Source: CAZCVI01 sp964502145 (GTDB lineage: Bacteria > Acidobacteriota > Aminicenantia > UBA2199). Taken from it: 55,552 nt of DNA. Positions within the stretch are counted from its first letter, which is position 1. The number at the start of each line of letters is the position of its first letter. The stretch lies in the NCBI GenBank assembly GCA_964502145.1, contig CAZCVI010000044.1:1-55552 (forward strand), given 5' to 3'. Below the pieces are notes generated by a model, which saw nothing but the letters and a program-made list of their open reading frames with translations, did not search any database and was not told where the DNA came from. The translations under genes and the position numbers were made by a program. Positions 1 to 7,955 of the stretch are shown here, in pieces.

Positions 1-1
1 T

Positions 2-49
2 AAATACACCAATCTCACTGAGGCAGAGATTCGGACACTGATTAATTAA
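2..49 (+). pseudogene. C-terminal end of a PD-(D/E)XK transposase-like protein (cut by window edge)
   Basis: The first 15 codons of frame 2 run to a TAA at 47-49. Their ending (NLTEAEIRTLIN) resembles the last residues of the complete protein at 54468-55376 (GLSKEEIETI), so this is probably the tail of another member of that Rpn/PDDEXK_2 family lying left of the window. The same frame stays open again after the stop down to 198, which may mean decayed coding sequence. Only the tail is visible, so intact versus broken cannot be decided; the family call is inference. Confidence 0.35.
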
Positions 50-224
50 GAAAAATTGGGGACGGGGCTTTACTTCTTTACTTTTTTTCTGGTACAAGAA
101 AGCTGGGACGCCAACAGAGAAGAAGCAGAACTGGCCCATATCAGGGAAAAATATAAGAAGAAGGAAGTTTCGTGCTCCATGTCTGCTAATGGTTAAACAT
201 TTAAATATTGTTCGCACCGAGTAA

Positions 225-764
225 ATGGATACAAAGATGACAGACAGCCATTTTCCTATTTCAAGCCCAGAAGATGAATTGAATATTAAATTCCGCGCTA
301 TTGGTTTGATTCACAGCCCTTTCAAGACGGTGGCAGGCATGCCGATTCAACCCGTGGGAGCCACAGGTCTGACTGGGACGGTTGAGGTTTTCCCTGAGTT
401 TTCAGAAGGCTTGAACGACCTTGACGGATTCTCACACATTATTCTCCTGTATTATTTTCACCAGAATAAAGGATTTAAACTCCAGGTTATCCCCTTTATG
501 GACACAGAACCCCGCGGCCTGTTTGCCACCCGTTCCCCCAAACGCCCAAATCCGATTGGCATTTCCGTGGTTAAACTACTGCGCCGCGAAAACAACTTCC
601 TGCACGTGCAAAACGTGGACATCCTCGACAACACTCCGCTACTGGATATCAAACCCTACATCCCAGAGATAGACCAGTACCCGGCTGATCGCATTGGGTG
701 GCTGACTAATGTAATAGGATCATTTCACCACACAAAAGCAGATAACCGCTTCATAAAGGAATAA
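225..764 (+). CDS. trmO: tRNA (adenine(37)-N6)-methyltransferase TrmO (TsaA/UPF0066 family)
   Basis: TrmO methylates N6 of threonylcarbamoyl-adenosine 37 in certain tRNAs using SAM. The 179-aa protein is a single TsaA-like beta-barrel domain from about residue 23 (FRAIGLIHSPF) to 165. The family signatures are present: the ATRSPKRPNPIG block at 101-112 and DNTPLLDIKPYIP at 135-147. E. coli TrmO has an additional C-terminal domain; this is the short single-domain form common in other bacteria and archaea. No clear Shine-Dalgarno precedes the ATG at 225 or the in-frame ATG at 237, so the first 4 residues are uncertain. It stands alone, convergent with the Rrf2 gene. Older annotations of this family (VirR) are obsolete. 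Confidence 0.85.
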   Translation: MDTKMTDSHFPISSPEDELNIKFRAIGLIHSPFKTVAGMPIQPVGATGLTGTVEVFPEFSEGLNDLDGFSHIILLYYFHQNKGFKLQVIPFMDTEPRGLFATRSPKRPNPIGISVVKLLRRENNFLHVQNVDILDNTPLLDIKPYIPEIDQYPADRIGWLTNVIGSFHHTKADNRFIKE

Positions 765-847
765 ATACATATTCAATGGCCACTAGATTCATAGCCTTTT
801 CCTGCCTTCCAGTTTGAGGGCTATTTCCTTTACTTATTATTTGGAAA

Positions 848-1243
848 TCATCCCACCAACAAATCAAAAGTTTTGCTCTTGAGAATAGAGCGCACCTCAT
901 CCCGCACTCCCACCCACACGGGGTGCATCGGACACGCATTCCAACGGTCGCAACTCCGCCGATCGACTGCACAATCATTCATTGTTACCGGTCCTTCCAC
1001 TGCCTCAATGACCTCCAATAAATTAATTTCACCAGCTTCCCGGTTCAAGCGAAACCCGCCCTTAATGCCACGAAAAGATTTTATAATACCTTGTTTGGCC
1101 AGCCGTTGCACAATTTTAGCCAAGAAATCGCGGGGTACACTCATCTCTTTTGCGATCTCATCAATCATGGTGACTCTGTCCTGCTGCGCAGCCAAATATA
1201 AAATACAACGAATTGCATAATCTGTCTCTCGCTTTATCTTCAT
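848..1243 (-). CDS. Rrf2-family transcriptional regulator with a three-cysteine Fe-S motif
   Basis: A 131-aa winged-helix DNA-binding protein. Residues 1-60 form the Rrf2 HTH (MKIKRETDYAIRCILYLA start). Three cysteines at 91, 98 and 104 (C-x6-C-x5-C) match the cluster-binding spacing seen in IscR/NsrR/RsrR-type members, so it probably senses O2, NO or redox state through an Fe-S cluster. A longer reading frame exists to 1327, but the ATG at 1243 has TTGGAGGG five bases upstream and starts the conserved domain. It lies 97 bp behind cydB on the same strand with a strong hairpin between, so regulation of cydAB or autoregulation is a reasonable inference. Which ligand it senses cannot be read from sequence. 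Confidence 0.85.
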   Translation of the reverse strand: MKIKRETDYAIRCILYLAAQQDRVTMIDEIAKEMSVPRDFLAKIVQRLAKQGIIKSFRGIKGGFRLNREAGEINLLEVIEAVEGPVTMNDCAVDRRSCDRWNACPMHPVWVGVRDEVRSILKSKTFDLLVG

Positions 1244-1282
1244 GATACCCTCCAAACAGATAATAAAATGATTTTCCCAAAT

Positions 1283-1314
1283 CCAGGGGACGGTTTTATA
1301 AAACCGCCCCCTGG
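1283..1314 (-). promoter_or_regulatory. Strong hairpin between cydB and the Rrf2 gene
   Basis: Two 14-nt arms (1283-1296 and 1301-1314) pair with a single mismatch around a TATA loop. In the direction of transcription no proper T-run follows, so it is either a weak terminator/attenuator limiting read-through from cydAB into the regulator, a processing site, or an operator palindrome. A short direct repeat GGTCAACT lies beside it at 1313-1329. Confidence 0.6.
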
Positions 1315-1340
1315 TCAACTGGGTCAACTGACTATATTAA

Positions 1341-2369
1341 TTAATAGGCATCTATATCGCTCAAAACCCCATCGGCTGTCACCCGATTGCGAAATACCTT
1401 GTATACCCAGATTTGGTACGCAATTACAATAGGCACAAATATCAGGGCCACCACGGTCATGATTTTTAAGGTGTAAACACTGGAAGAAGAATTGAAAATG
1501 GTAAGACTATAACGATCATCCATGCTGGAAGGGATTAGGTTAGGAAACAATCCAATAATACCGGTGGCTACTAATGTCAGCACAGTAATACAAGAGGCAA
1601 TAAAAGACAGAAAATACTGCTGCTTGTAGAGATGAATTTTGGAATCCAACAGAGCGACCACAGCCACCACGGGAACAATCAACCAGACAGGATATTTGAA
1701 GAAATTATCTAACAAATGGGTGCCAAAATAAGAGTACACCAAAAAGGCGACAGCCACACCCAGAAGTCCATACCAAATCCTCCCGGAAATAGTGGAAGCA
1801 CGTTCCTGCAAATGACCCTCGGTTTTTACGGTCAACCACAACGCCCCATGATACACGAACAACAACACGAACAACACTCCCGTCAACAATCCATAGGGAT
1901 TCAACAGGGAGAAAAAAGAACCATGATAGCCAAGATCATCCATGGGCAATCCTTTGAAGATGTTTCCAAAGGCTACGCCAAACAACAGCGCAGGCAAAAA
2001 ACTACCGACAAAAATCGCCACATCCCATCCTTTTTTCCAAGACACGGTATCGCTTTTTCCCCTGAACTCGAAAGCAACGCCCCGTATGATCAAAGAATAA
2101 AGCAGTAGCAACAACGGGGTGTAAAGATAGCTGAACATCAGGGCATAGGTGGTGGGAAATGCAGCAAAGGTAGCGCCACCAGCCGTGACCAGCCAGACTT
2201 CATTGCCATCCCATACTGGTCCCAAGGTATTAATCACCACGCGCTTATCGTTATCGTTCCGGGCAATAAAAGGATAGAGTATGCCTGCCCCAAAATCAAA
2301 ACCATCCAACATGAAATACACCGCCCACAACACGCCCCACAAAATGAACCAAATGATTTGAAATTCCAT
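1341..2369 (-). CDS. cydB: Cytochrome bd-type quinol oxidase subunit II
   Basis: Subunit II of the membrane bd oxidase, which reduces O2 to water with quinol electrons at high oxygen affinity. The 342-aa protein is hydrophobic throughout (about 8-9 membrane segments) and has the subunit II N-terminus (FDFGAGILYPF) and the block GPVWDGNEVWL at about 50-60. Start: ATG at 2369, one base after the cydA stop, with GGAGGTG supplied by the last cydA codons, so translation is coupled. No CydX-type small protein follows; the next gene is the Rrf2 regulator. Full length compared with family members (about 340-380 aa). Confidence 0.93.
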   Translation of the reverse strand: MEFQIIWFILWGVLWAVYFMLDGFDFGAGILYPFIARNDNDKRVVINTLGPVWDGNEVWLVTAGGATFAAFPTTYALMFSYLYTPLLLLLYSLIIRGVAFEFRGKSDTVSWKKGWDVAIFVGSFLPALLFGVAFGNIFKGLPMDDLGYHGSFFSLLNPYGLLTGVLFVLLFVYHGALWLTVKTEGHLQERASTISGRIWYGLLGVAVAFLVYSYFGTHLLDNFFKYPVWLIVPVVAVVALLDSKIHLYKQQYFLSFIASCITVLTLVATGIIGLFPNLIPSSMDDRYSLTIFNSSSSVYTLKIMTVVALIFVPIVIAYQIWVYKVFRNRVTADGVLSDIDAY

Positions 2370-2370
2370 G

Positions 2371-3723
2371 TTACACCTCCTGTTTAGCCAGGGATTCGAC
2401 GCCCCTGGATGTACTGGCTTCCGGTCCCTTTTTAGAATATTTGGTCAGCAGGAATATATCAATCACTGCCAGTGTACCATAAAGAAGGGTGAATCCGATC
2501 AAAGAACCCCATACCTGGGCGGGACTGATAGACTTTGATACGGCATCGGAGGTTTTTAATACCCCGTAAACAATCCAGGGTTGCCTGCCAATTTCCGCCA
2601 CTAACCATCCCAATTGTGCCGCAATGTAAGGCAATGGTAACGCGTACAACATGATCCGCAGAAACCAACGTTTCCCTTCCAATTTTCCTTGCCGCGCCAT
2701 CCATACAGCCATTAAAGCCAACAAAAAGAATAATAAACCCAGGACGACCATGAGTCGGTAGCTCAGGAAAGTAACCAGAAAAGGGGGCCGTTCTGCTTTA
2801 GGGAATTCCTTGAGTCCTTTGATTTCCGCTTCCGGGTCATGGAAGGCCAGCAAACTGAGAAGTTTGGGGATTTTAAGAGTTTCCACTGCATTTCGTTCAT
2901 TGGTTTCATCTGGGATGATCAGTAGCGAATAGGGTACAGCTTTTTGTGTGTCCCAAACCGCTTCCATAGTAGCAAATTTTGTAGGCTGGTAATGGGCTAC
3001 CAGTTTAGCACTGAAGCCACCGGCCACCATCAATAAAATCGCACTGACCAAGCCAAAAGTCGCTGCAATTTTGAAAGAGCGCTTGTAGAAATCGCTATTG
3101 GATTTTTTAAGGATATGGTACGCGGACACGCCCAGAACAAAAAATGCCGCCAGGAGATGCGAGCTTGTCACTGTATGGAAGAATTTGAGCCACCCATACG
3201 GATTCCAGATTAAAGCTCCAAAATCAACCATCTCGGCGCGGTTGTTTTGAATCACATAACCCACCGGACGTTGCATCCAGCCATTGGCCAATAATATCCA
3301 GAGAGCGGAAAGATTCGTACCCAGCGCGACCATCCACATAGAAAAAGCATGCACTTTTTTCGATACTTTTTTCCATCCAAAAATCCATAATCCGATGAAA
3401 GTAGATTCAAGGAAAAATGCCACGGTGGCTTCGATAGCCAGCGGTGCGCCAAAAATATCTCCTACATACCGCGAGTACTCCGCCCAATTCATACCGAACT
3501 GGAACTCCATGGTCAATCCAGTGACCACTCCCAGTGCAAAGTTAATGAGAAACAGTTTTCCCCAGAACCGGGTCATCTTAAGGTAAGTTTCGTCACCAGT
3601 ACGAACGTACCGGGTCTCCATGTAGGCCACCAAAATGGAGAGACCGAGAGTAAGGGGAACAAAGATAAAATGAAATCCTGCCGTAATGGCAAATTGCCAA
3701 CGACTTAAGTCCAAAACGCTCAT
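2371..3723 (-). CDS. cydA: Cytochrome bd-type quinol oxidase subunit I
   Basis: Subunit I carries the haems and the quinol site of the bd oxidase. From the ATG at 3723 (GGAGG nine bases upstream; a longer frame to 3789 has no such site) the protein is 450 aa. Visible ligands: H18 (b595), H183 in FFHTV and M325 in SYRLM (b558), acidic residues E98 and E106, and the GRQPW motif at 379-383. The Q-loop between about 245 and 320 is short, so this is an S-class enzyme. It heads the cydA-cydB-rrf2 group and has a near-consensus promoter 38 bp upstream. Implies exposure to low oxygen or oxygen detoxification in an otherwise possibly fermentative cell. Confidence 0.94.
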   Translation of the reverse strand: MSVLDLSRWQFAITAGFHFIFVPLTLGLSILVAYMETRYVRTGDETYLKMTRFWGKLFLINFALGVVTGLTMEFQFGMNWAEYSRYVGDIFGAPLAIEATVAFFLESTFIGLWIFGWKKVSKKVHAFSMWMVALGTNLSALWILLANGWMQRPVGYVIQNNRAEMVDFGALIWNPYGWLKFFHTVTSSHLLAAFFVLGVSAYHILKKSNSDFYKRSFKIAATFGLVSAILLMVAGGFSAKLVAHYQPTKFATMEAVWDTQKAVPYSLLIIPDETNERNAVETLKIPKLLSLLAFHDPEAEIKGLKEFPKAERPPFLVTFLSYRLMVVLGLLFFLLALMAVWMARQGKLEGKRWFLRIMLYALPLPYIAAQLGWLVAEIGRQPWIVYGVLKTSDAVSKSISPAQVWGSLIGFTLLYGTLAVIDIFLLTKYSKKGPEASTSRGVESLAKQEV

Positions 3724-3760
3724 TATACGCCTCCGTTTAAAACAAGATGAATTTAGTCTT

Positions 3761-3789
3761 ATTTTAAACAAAGTTGAACTATTTGTCAA
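3761..3789 (-). promoter_or_regulatory. Sigma70-type promoter of cydAB
   Basis: On the minus strand TTGACA (3784-3789) is followed by a 17-bp spacer and TAAAAT (3761-3766). The leader to the cydA ATG is about 30 nt. An imperfect dyad (AAGA...TCTT) at 3744-3760 lies at the expected transcription start and could be an operator for the Rrf2 protein, but that is speculation. Confidence 0.7.
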
Positions 3790-3802
3790 GTAGCGACATG
3801 AG

Positions 3803-3830
3803 TTGAAATACGCGGGGAATGGTGTATAAT
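3803..3830 (+). promoter_or_regulatory. Promoter of the nucleotidyltransferase cassette, divergent from cydA
   Basis: TTGAAA (3803-3808), 16-bp spacer and a perfect TATAAT (3825-3830). It points right, back-to-back with the cydA promoter; the two -35 boxes are only 13 bp apart, so the two units could be co-regulated by one bound protein. Confidence 0.65.
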
Positions 3831-3839
3831 GGTTTTATT

Positions 3840-3887
3840 ATGACGGATCAATTTAAAATTTTTTTTAAATGTCTTGGCAGTAAGTAA
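3840..3887 (+). CDS. Possible 15-aa leader peptide
   Basis: An ATG nine bases after the TATAAT box opens a 15-codon frame (MTDQFKIFFKCLGSK) closing just before the Shine-Dalgarno of the 77-aa gene at 3900. It has no ribosome binding site of its own and would need leaderless initiation. It could be chance; the position directly at the transcription start is the only support. Confidence 0.25.
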   Translation: MTDQFKIFFKCLGSK

Positions 3888-3899
3888 GAGGTAAGCCAC

Positions 3900-4133
3900 A
3901 TGCCAGAAACAGAACCAAAAAGAGTAATGGCAGTAAAAATATTCTCCTCTTTTGAGGAAGAAAACGAGGCAGAGCATTCTCGTTTAGCGGCGAAAACACC
4001 CGAGCAGTGTTTGGATGAGTTTGCGATATTGCAAGAACGGTTGTGGGGAAAGAAATGGACGGAAGAGCCGATAGTAAAGGTGGCCACCTGGGAAAAAGTG
4101 CCCTGGTATAAACCCCGGAGAGAAAAAGAATGA
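3900..4133 (+). CDS. Small protein paired with a nucleotidyltransferase (putative antitoxin-like partner)
   Basis: A 77-aa charged soluble protein, not recognised as a named family. It begins MPETEPKRVMAVKIFSSFEE, is acidic in the middle and ends with a basic tail (KPRREKE). GAGGT lies seven bases before the ATG. Its stop overlaps the ATG of the next gene (ATGA at 4130-4133), so the two are co-translated. The arrangement of a short first gene and a MNT/AbiEii-type nucleotidyltransferase second gene is typical of toxin-antitoxin-like pairs; here the first gene is not a HEPN protein by inspection. Function unknown. Confidence 0.6.
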   Translation: MPETEPKRVMAVKIFSSFEEENEAEHSRLAAKTPEQCLDEFAILQERLWGKKWTEEPIVKVATWEKVPWYKPRREKE

Positions 4134-4600
4134 TTTTTACCCAAGATATGAAAGATTTAATAGAACTTTTGGAAAAATATCAGGTGCAATATGTTCTGGT
4201 CGGAGGAGTTGCAGTGATCCATTATGGTTATGCCAGAACAACCCAAGATATTGATATTTTAATATTCCCCTCTCCAAAAAATGCGCAAAATATGATCATG
4301 GCATTGGAAGAATTTGGTTTTGGCAAGGCCGGCGTTCCGTCGGAATATTTTGAAGCAGAGGGAACGGCGATTCATCTTGGGGTTGAACCCAATCGGATTG
4401 ATCTATTGACAAACCTTCAAGGCATCTCCAACGAAGAGATTTTTGAAAGGAAAAAACGGATTAGCTACCACGACATTTCTCTAAACATCATCGCGTTAGA
4501 AGATTTGCTTGAATGCAAAAGGCGCTCTAATAGACCCAAAGACCATGCTGACGTGGATGAACTTGAGAAAATAAATAAAAAAAAACAGAAAAAAGAATAA
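4130..4600 (+). CDS. Nucleotidyltransferase (DUF6036/AbiEii-like fold)
   Basis: A 156-aa protein with the nucleotidyltransferase signature: VLVGGVAVIHYGYARTTQDI at about 22-41, giving the GG motif, then the metal-binding DIDIL (39-43), and a third acidic residue in RIDLL (about 88-92). C-terminal part (DLLECKRRSNRPKDHADV) is the usual conserved K..R.KD..D helix of this family. It resembles stand-alone proteins annotated as nucleotidyltransferases of DUF6036/AbiEii type, which may act as toxins by adding nucleotides to tRNA or protein. Co-translated with the 77-aa gene. The tail is lysine-rich (KINKKKQKKE). Substrate unknown. Confidence 0.75.
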   Translation: MIFTQDMKDLIELLEKYQVQYVLVGGVAVIHYGYARTTQDIDILIFPSPKNAQNMIMALEEFGFGKAGVPSEYFEAEGTAIHLGVEPNRIDLLTNLQGISNEEIFERKKRISYHDISLNIIALEDLLECKRRSNRPKDHADVDELEKINKKKQKKE

Positions 4601-4603
4601 CGA

Positions 4604-5044
4604 TCAATCTATAGTCACCAAAAAAGGAAAACTCTCAATATTTAATAGGACGGCATGTTGACCATGATAATCTTCATAGAGCTGGGCTACATCCTCGGTG
4701 ACACACTTCTCCGGGATACCCAGATGATACTCTTCCCCCATCCGGTTCAACAAATTCCCGCCCATCACATTAACAGCCTCTTTTAAGGTGTCATCAATAA
4801 TGGTGGTAGAAATTTCTCCAGCACTCTCGCCCAGGAAATTCTCGGCCATCAACGTGGCCTGCTGGGGAGTGAAATAAAAATTAAGAAAAAATGATTCTCC
4901 AGCGGTAATCTTTAATCTGTACCGAATCCAATCCAGAGGAAACTCAACCCGCTCTTCTGGATCATAATGTTCGGGAAACATAAAAAACATGTCTCCAAAA
5001 ATCTCAAAAATCACCTGTGTCAGTGTCGTTAATATTGGTTTCAT
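4604..5044 (-). CDS. cheX: CheX-like chemotaxis phosphatase
   Basis: CheX/CheC/FliY-family proteins remove phosphate from CheY-P. The 146-aa protein has one such domain with the active-site helix reading EAVNVMGGNLLNRM (E-x2-N, then a proline 19 residues on), the signature residues for phosphatase activity. Last gene of the chemotaxis operon, overlapping the 3' end of the cheY-like gene by 41 bp, so coupling to CheY is expected. Start: the ATG at 5044 is preferred; a TTG at 5053 would add MKK. Single active helix suggests CheX rather than CheC. Confidence 0.8.
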   Translation of the reverse strand: MKPILTTLTQVIFEIFGDMFFMFPEHYDPEERVEFPLDWIRYRLKITAGESFFLNFYFTPQQATLMAENFLGESAGEISTTIIDDTLKEAVNVMGGNLLNRMGEEYHLGIPEKCVTEDVAQLYEDYHGQHAVLLNIESFPFLVTID

Positions 5045-5426
5045 CTTCTTCAACCCCCAATGTTTTTAAAATTATTTGTTTGACTTGCTCCGGTTGGCAG
5101 GGTTTTTTAATATAATTCACAGCGCCCAGAGCTTTGGCACGTTCTACATATTTATCACGGCCTTCGGTAGTAATGACCAGGATAGGAATGTGCCGGAAAT
5201 TGTCGCTCTTTTTGAGATATTCGATCAATTGAAAGCCATCCATCTCAGGCATGTTGATATCGGTCATAATCAGATCCACATCTCTAAACTTCAACAGCTC
5301 GATAGCTTCCAGGCCATTTTCAGCGGTCAGAAGATTGTCGATGGGCACTCCGGAGAGCGTGATGATCTTTTTAAACATAAATAACGCGGCCTTGGAATCG
5401 TCAACCACCAATATATCGTATTTCAT
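5004..5426 (-). CDS. cheY: CheY-like single-domain response regulator
   Basis: A 140-aa receiver domain with all expected residues: D9/D10 for Mg2+, phospho-acceptor D56 (TDINMP), T86/T87, and K108 (KKP). It has about 17 extra acidic residues (DETNINDTDTGDF) after the domain. GGAG nine bases before the ATG at 5426. It sits between the HDOD gene and cheX. With CheA in the operon it is the likely diffusible output of the pathway; whether it acts on a flagellar switch or on another motility system is not visible, as no motor genes are in the window. Confidence 0.9.
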   Translation of the reverse strand: MKYDILVVDDSKAALFMFKKIITLSGVPIDNLLTAENGLEAIELLKFRDVDLIMTDINMPEMDGFQLIEYLKKSDNFRHIPILVITTEGRDKYVERAKALGAVNYIKKPCQPEQVKQIILKTLGVEEDETNINDTDTGDF

Positions 5427-5431
5427 AGTTG

Positions 5432-6313
5432 TTAAACTCCTTTTATATTTTCGTGCTGAAAAGGTATGGCACTTTGTATTTCATCAATGGAATTCATCAT
5501 GATTAATTCAATATCCTTTTCTTTAATACCATATTTTTTGCATAGTACAGGAAACCCCTTGTAATCCATGGCATCAAACCCAGTGGCAAACCCCATCAAC
5601 ATGGCAATAAGATCGGCTAACGCGACAAAATGAGTTAAGGGCGAATCAGGGACATGTTCGGGATTATGATGATACCGCACGGCTGAGATCATTTCTGGGG
5701 GAAACTGCCACTTTTCCAATATGCGCGCCCCAGCCTCGGCATGGGTCATACCCAGTATCTCGGCCTCGGCTATGGAAAAATCACAACCTCTCTCGTCCAT
5801 CAACGCGACCAGTTTGGCATGGTGATCCCAGATATATTCATTCAATATCATCTTACCAATATCATGCAATAAACAGGAAGTAAATAAATCGCTATGAAGG
5901 GGCGGGGCAAAGGGCAACAAACGCCGGGATACTACAGCGGTAGCAATAGAATGACGGCGCATCTCACCCTTGCCCACTTCATAACCAGAACCACTGCCAC
6001 CGGCAAATATATCGGCGGAAGCAATCATCATCACAAGATTTTTCAACTCACCTATGGCCAATTGCGCGATCACTTCTTGCAATGAACCGAATTTTTCCTT
6101 TAAACCATGCTGGGCGGCATACTCAGGAGAGTTGCATAGTTTTAATAGGTTGGTGGTAGTGGCAATATCGAATTCCAGGGTGCGCAATAACTGGCTACCG
6201 GTTATTTCAAGACGATCAAAATCCCCCAATATCTGGTAGGCCACGCCGGGCTGGTGGGGGAAATACTCGATTTTTTGTATTATTTTTTCAGTTACACCAT
6301 TCATAATAGCCAT
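5432..6313 (-). CDS. HDOD-domain signalling protein
   Basis: A 293-aa protein consisting of one HDOD domain (about residues 10-215), a divergent HD-type domain found in signalling proteins without proven hydrolase activity. The HD-like motif LLHDIGKMIL lies near residue 148, with a second histidine cluster (VRYHHNPEH) near 212. AAGGTG precedes the ATG at 6313. In other bacteria HDOD genes sit beside chemotaxis or c-di-GMP genes, as here between cheD and cheY. Role in this operon unknown; it could be an adaptor for the receptor array. Confidence 0.85.
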   Translation of the reverse strand: MAIMNGVTEKIIQKIEYFPHQPGVAYQILGDFDRLEITGSQLLRTLEFDIATTTNLLKLCNSPEYAAQHGLKEKFGSLQEVIAQLAIGELKNLVMMIASADIFAGGSGSGYEVGKGEMRRHSIATAVVSRRLLPFAPPLHSDLFTSCLLHDIGKMILNEYIWDHHAKLVALMDERGCDFSIAEAEILGMTHAEAGARILEKWQFPPEMISAVRYHHNPEHVPDSPLTHFVALADLIAMLMGFATGFDAMDYKGFPVLCKKYGIKEKDIELIMMNSIDEIQSAIPFQHENIKGV

Positions 6314-6322
6314 TTTTACACC

Positions 6323-6802
6323 TTATAACGGATAGCTTAAATTGCTGATCCGCATGGTTGTTTCCCCGGTTTTTATATCCAAGAACAAGGTAATACTCTG
6401 TGATTTATCACAATACTCGGCATCCACCAACACGTTATTTTTCCATAAAAGTTTACGTGCGGCGGCATAATTTCGTTTACCGATATTAAAAAAGTTGGCA
6501 TCATCAAGCAGTTGGGAACATCCGGCCATTTTTACTTTTAACCGTTTCTTCTCTGCGCCCAGGCCATAAGCGGTCTTGAATAATAAAGGAATACCAGTAT
6601 CGACAAATTTATATGGATTGATATCCTCGTCTTTTTTATGAATAGCGGAATCAGGCAACATGGCATGCAGCAACCCGCCAACCATGGCCACGGGATCATA
6701 GATCACGATCCCCAAACATGAACCCAATGCATAGGTGATGATCACATCCCCGGGATCATTGGAAACAATCATTTCGCCGACACCCACGATTTTCCTATTC
6801 AT
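6323..6802 (-). CDS. cheD: CheD chemoreceptor glutamine deamidase
   Basis: CheD deamidates glutamines on chemoreceptors and is a partner of CheC/CheX-type phosphatases. From the ATG at 6802 the protein is 159 aa with catalytic C29 (YALGSCLGI) and H46 (GGLLHAMLP), the same spacing as the Thermotoga enzyme. A GTG at 6838 would give 12 more residues but lacks a ribosome site; GGGAG lies 11 bases before the chosen ATG. Located between cheB and the HDOD gene. Presence of CheD plus CheX suggests a Bacillus/Thermotoga-like adaptation branch in addition to CheR/CheB. Confidence 0.9.
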   Translation of the reverse strand: MNRKIVGVGEMIVSNDPGDVIITYALGSCLGIVIYDPVAMVGGLLHAMLPDSAIHKKDEDINPYKFVDTGIPLLFKTAYGLGAEKKRLKVKMAGCSQLLDDANFFNIGKRNYAAARKLLWKNNVLVDAEYCDKSQSITLFLDIKTGETTMRISNLSYPL

Positions 6803-6859
6803 TAATCTGTTATCTCCCTGCCAGACATTCTCTTCCACCCCATGAATTCTGTCCCAAGT

Positions 6860-7927
6860 TTATTCATTGCAAATTCTCAATAAAAAATTGGGAATAAGTG
6901 TCAAGGGTAGTATTTTATCGACGCCGCCCAGTTGAATCGCTTCTTTGGGCATGCCGAACACAACGCATGACGCTTCATCCTGGGCAATAGTAAAGGCGCC
7001 GTTCTGGTGCATTTCCAACATACCGCGGGCCCCATCATCGCCCATACCGGTCATAATGATACCCATGGCATTTTTCCCGGCATACCGTGCGGTGGAACGA
7101 AACAACACGTCCACGGAAGGTCTGTGCCGGGAAACAAGGGGGCCGTCCTTGATTTCGACATAATAACGTGCCCCACTGCGTTTGAGCAGCATATGTTTAT
7201 TACCAGGGGCAATAATAGCCCGCCCAGGCATGACAGTATCGCCATCCTCGCCCTCTTTGACCGATATCTTACACAAACCATCAATCCGTTTGGCAAAGGC
7301 CGCGGTAAAATTCTCGGGCATATGTTGCACGATAACAATGCCGGGTGCATCCTCGGGCATAGCTTCCAAAAAGACACGGAGCGCCTCGGTGCCCCCGGTC
7401 GAAGCACCTACCGCGATTACTTTCTCAGTGGTGCGCACCATGGCCTGACTGGTGATGGCAGGTATCACGGCATCGGCGGTTAATTTGGGTCTCACTTTAA
7501 ACTCCGCAATAGAAATATGTTTGGGATTCACCTTGGCAGCGGCTTTCACTGCATCGCAGATACGTATCCGTGCTTCTTCTAAAAATTGCCGCGTGCCAAC
7601 CCTGGGCTTCTGGATTATCTCCACGGCTCCGTACTCCATGGCTTTGAGAGTAGTCTCGGCTCCTTTCTGGGTCAAACTGGAACAAATCACCACGGGTATA
7701 GGATGCTGGGACATCAACTTGCGTAAAAAAGTAATGCCATCCATGCGGGGCATTTCCACATCCAGGGTGATAACATCGGGAACCTCAAGTTCAATCTTTT
7801 GCGCGGCAAAAAAAGGGTCAGCCACAGCAGCGATAACCTGGATGGCGGGATCGGATTCCAATATCTGGGTCAGGGTCTGTCGCACGGACGCGGAATCATC
7901 CACTACCAATACTTTTATTTTGGCCAT
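6860..7927 (-). CDS. cheB: CheB protein-glutamate methylesterase/deamidase
   Basis: Removes methyl groups from chemoreceptors when phosphorylated by CheA. 355 aa: receiver domain 3-122 with D10/D11, phospho-acceptor D56 (TLDVEMP) and K108 (QKP); linker about 130-165; methylesterase domain 168-355 with the catalytic triad S176 (GASTGG), H202 (VQHMP) and D298 (GMGDDGA). Start ATG has CAGGAG five bases upstream. Directly downstream of cheR (28-bp gap), as in most chemotaxis operons. Full length, no missing residues. Confidence 0.95.
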   Translation of the reverse strand: MAKIKVLVVDDSASVRQTLTQILESDPAIQVIAAVADPFFAAQKIELEVPDVITLDVEMPRMDGITFLRKLMSQHPIPVVICSSLTQKGAETTLKAMEYGAVEIIQKPRVGTRQFLEEARIRICDAVKAAAKVNPKHISIAEFKVRPKLTADAVIPAITSQAMVRTTEKVIAVGASTGGTEALRVFLEAMPEDAPGIVIVQHMPENFTAAFAKRIDGLCKISVKEGEDGDTVMPGRAIIAPGNKHMLLKRSGARYYVEIKDGPLVSRHRPSVDVLFRSTARYAGKNAMGIIMTGMGDDGARGMLEMHQNGAFTIAQDEASCVVFGMPKEAIQLGGVDKILPLTLIPNFLLRICNE

Positions 7928-7955
7928 CTTATCTCCTGGCTATCCCTGTAGCTTA

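Noticed and set aside
92..107. Sixteen bases (GTACAAGAAAGCTGGG) equal to the core of a common cloning attB2 site
   Set aside because: No other vector sequence is near and the surrounding frame looks genomic; a chance match or minor contaminant cannot be decided, and no biological claim is built on it.
3724..3789. 22-residue N-terminal extension of CydA
   Set aside because: The extension overlaps the promoter; GGAGG and the conserved N-terminus place the start at 3723.
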